From Candidatus Parcubacteria bacterium (GTDB lineage Bacteria; Patescibacteriota; Minisyncoccia; Phycocordibacterales; Zambryskibacteraceae), in NCBI GenBank assembly GCA_019661805.1, contig JAIFWR010000011.1:1-7233 (forward strand): 7,233 nt of DNA. The letters are read 5' to 3'. Shown here piece after piece: positions 6,854 to 7,233 of the stretch; positions within the stretch are counted from its first letter, which is position 1; every line of letters starts with the position of its first letter. A program made the position numbers and the translations under genes. The notes under the pieces were generated by a model. The model worked only from the letters and a program-made list of their open reading frames with translations. It made no database searches and was not told the DNA's origin.

Positions 6854-7102
6854 TCATTCCTCTTCCTGGAGGACTTTGAGCTTCCGGACGATACGGCCCT
6901 CCTTCTTCCACAATTCCCTCTCCAGGAAGACGAGGATCAGCTTGCGACGCTCTGGCACTGTCGAGAGATCGGCTTGGGCACACTGCGAGAACCATTGCCA
7001 GATCCGTTCATGAAAATCATTGAGCTTTTTCGGGTCTTCCGGCAGATCCTCATTGTGCAGGTTGCCGCCACGGCCGATCAAACCTTCATAGTCTTCCCCC
7101 AT
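6854..7102 (-). CDS. Unrecognised 82-aa charged protein between pilM and pilN
   Basis: I do not recognise this protein. It has 82 residues, an acidic N-terminal third (MGEDYEG at the start, NEDLPEDP near 18-25), a Trp-rich centre (RIWQWF, about 33-38) and a C-terminal stretch from about 50 to 82 that looks helical and alternates basic and acidic residues (ERELWKKEGRIVRKL, ending QEEE). There is no signal peptide, membrane segment or metal motif, so it should be a small soluble cytoplasmic protein. It starts 44 nt after the pilM stop and ends 136 nt before pilN. A strong Shine-Dalgarno supports translation. By hand count, G+C over 6841-7080 is about 55%, against 62-65% in two 60-base samples of the pilus genes. 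Glutamate is mostly GAA (7 GAA, 5 GAG), whereas neighbours strongly prefer GAG, and its TGA stop is unique in the window. These traits suggest later acquisition. Function is unknown; a pilus role rests only on location. Confidence 0.62.
   Translation of the reverse strand: MGEDYEGLIGRGGNLHNEDLPEDPKKLNDFHERIWQWFSQCAQADLSTVPERRKLILVFLERELWKKEGRIVRKLKVLQEEE
6861..6930. repeat. 11-bp perfect inverted repeat inside the small ORF
   Basis: TCTTCCTGGAG (6861-6871) is matched exactly by its reverse complement CTCCAGGAAGA (6920-6930), with 48 bases between. Both arms lie inside the 3' end of the 82-aa ORF, so the mRNA could fold just before the stop codon. The unit is too short to be a mobile element and no target-site duplication is visible. 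It may be coincidence from the repeated Glu/Leu/Lys-type codons there. Confidence 0.35.
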
Positions 7103-7105
7103 TGC

Positions 7106-7112
7106 TCACCTC
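7106..7112 (-). promoter_or_regulatory. Strong Shine-Dalgarno of the 82-aa ORF
   Basis: On the minus strand GAGGTGA stands 3 nt before the ATG at 7102, so the GAGG core is 6 nt away. It matches the anti-Shine-Dalgarno tail of 16S rRNA over seven bases. It decides the start of the small ORF. None of the eight complete pilus genes downstream has a comparable site at proper spacing, so this signal sets the ORF apart from its neighbours. Confidence 0.7.
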
Positions 7113-7146
7113 TTTCGGAATGTCGAGGCCTAGCTTAAGTGTACCA

Positions 7147-7233
7147 CTACTCTTCCTCCGCCAATTTGCGCAGGGCAAGGCCGATCGAGACGGCGAACTC
7201 CGGGCCCGTTTCCCTCAAAATGTTCTCGAGGAA
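7147..7233 (-). CDS. pilM: PilM C-terminus (partial, cut by window edge)
   Basis: Only the last 28 codons and a TAG stop lie in the window; the gene runs off the right edge. The visible tail reads PEFAVSIGLALRKLAEEE. A phrase of the type 'sIGLALR' a few residues before the end is characteristic of PilM, the cytoplasmic actin-like ATPase of type IV pilus machines, where it belongs to the last part of the nucleotide-binding fold. PilM binds the cytoplasmic N-terminus of PilN and links the inner-membrane alignment complex to the motor. The position just upstream of a PilN-PilO pair supports the call, since pilM leads this cluster in most bacteria. With so little sequence, a related actin-like protein (FtsA/PilM family) cannot be excluded on the residues alone. 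Confidence 0.72.
   Translation of the reverse strand, partial: FLENILRETGPEFAVSIGLALRKLAEEE

Noticed and set aside
6731..6856. Reading through the TGA at 6854-6856 (UGA recoded as Gly)
   Set aside because: The frame stays open for 40 codons after the TGA, but no in-frame TGA occurs in any of the conserved pilus genes here, so recoding is not supported. The open stretch is compatible with chance.
6861..6930. Terminal inverted repeats of a miniature mobile element
   Set aside because: The span is only 70 bp, entirely inside a coding frame, with no flanking target duplication.
6759..6995. 78-codon minus-strand frame overlapping the 82-aa ORF in another frame
   Set aside because: No Shine-Dalgarno at its ATG, crosses the palindrome region, and its composition is unstructured. 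The 82-aa frame with the strong Shine-Dalgarno is preferred.

Overview
This window is one co-directional type IV pilus (T4P) assembly locus, read entirely on the minus strand, so its genes run from high to low coordinates. In reading order they are: the last 28 codons of pilM; an unrecognised 82-aa ORF; pilN-like; pilO-like; a 96-aa single-pass protein that may stand in for PilP; the pilB extension ATPase; the pilT retraction ATPase; the pilC platform protein; a pilA major pilin; and the pilD prepilin peptidase. Nothing on the plus strand looks like a real gene, and I see no tRNA, rRNA, CRISPR or insertion sequence.

The organism is most likely a member of the Patescibacteria (Candidate Phyla Radiation), probably the Parcubacteria side, with unusually high G+C (60-65% in sampled coding stretches). 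This is inferred from gene order, a pilin of the style common in that group (FTLIELLVVIAIIG, then SVVLASLNTARSKGNDA), short and divergent PilN/PilO proteins, and no secretin gene (pilQ) in view, which fits a single-membrane cell. In-frame TGA is absent from all the conserved pilus genes, so the glycine-recoded UGA of Gracilibacteria and SR1 is not indicated. Lineage below the phylum level is not established here.

Layout. 7147-7233 is the pilM tail. 6854-7102 is the small orphan ORF, which has a strong Shine-Dalgarno, lower G+C, different codon use and the only TGA stop in the window. 6718-6853 is the longest gene-free stretch (136 nt); it holds a 37-nt interrupted palindrome, a 10-bp perfect palindrome and a consensus -10 hexamer just before pilN. 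From pilN to pilC (6717 down to 1285) genes are packed with 1-13 nt gaps and almost no recognisable Shine-Dalgarno sequences. pilA and pilD follow, each with its own short leader carrying a promoter-like -10.

How the parts work together. PilM (cytoplasmic, actin-like) would dock on the cytoplasmic N-terminus of PilN. PilN, PilO and the small PilP-like protein would form the membrane alignment subcomplex. PilB powers insertion of pilin through PilC, PilT powers removal, and PilD trims the PilA leader before assembly. With pilT present, the pilus should be retractile, suited to adhesion, twitching or DNA uptake.

The most notable points are the orphan ORF wedged between pilM and pilN, the pattern of exact TATAAT hexamers placed directly before genes (two at exactly 12 nt from ATG, implying near-leaderless transcripts), and lineage-style departures from textbook pilus proteins: no INLLP motif in PilN, a half-lost zinc tetracysteine in PilB, and a miniature PilP-like protein.
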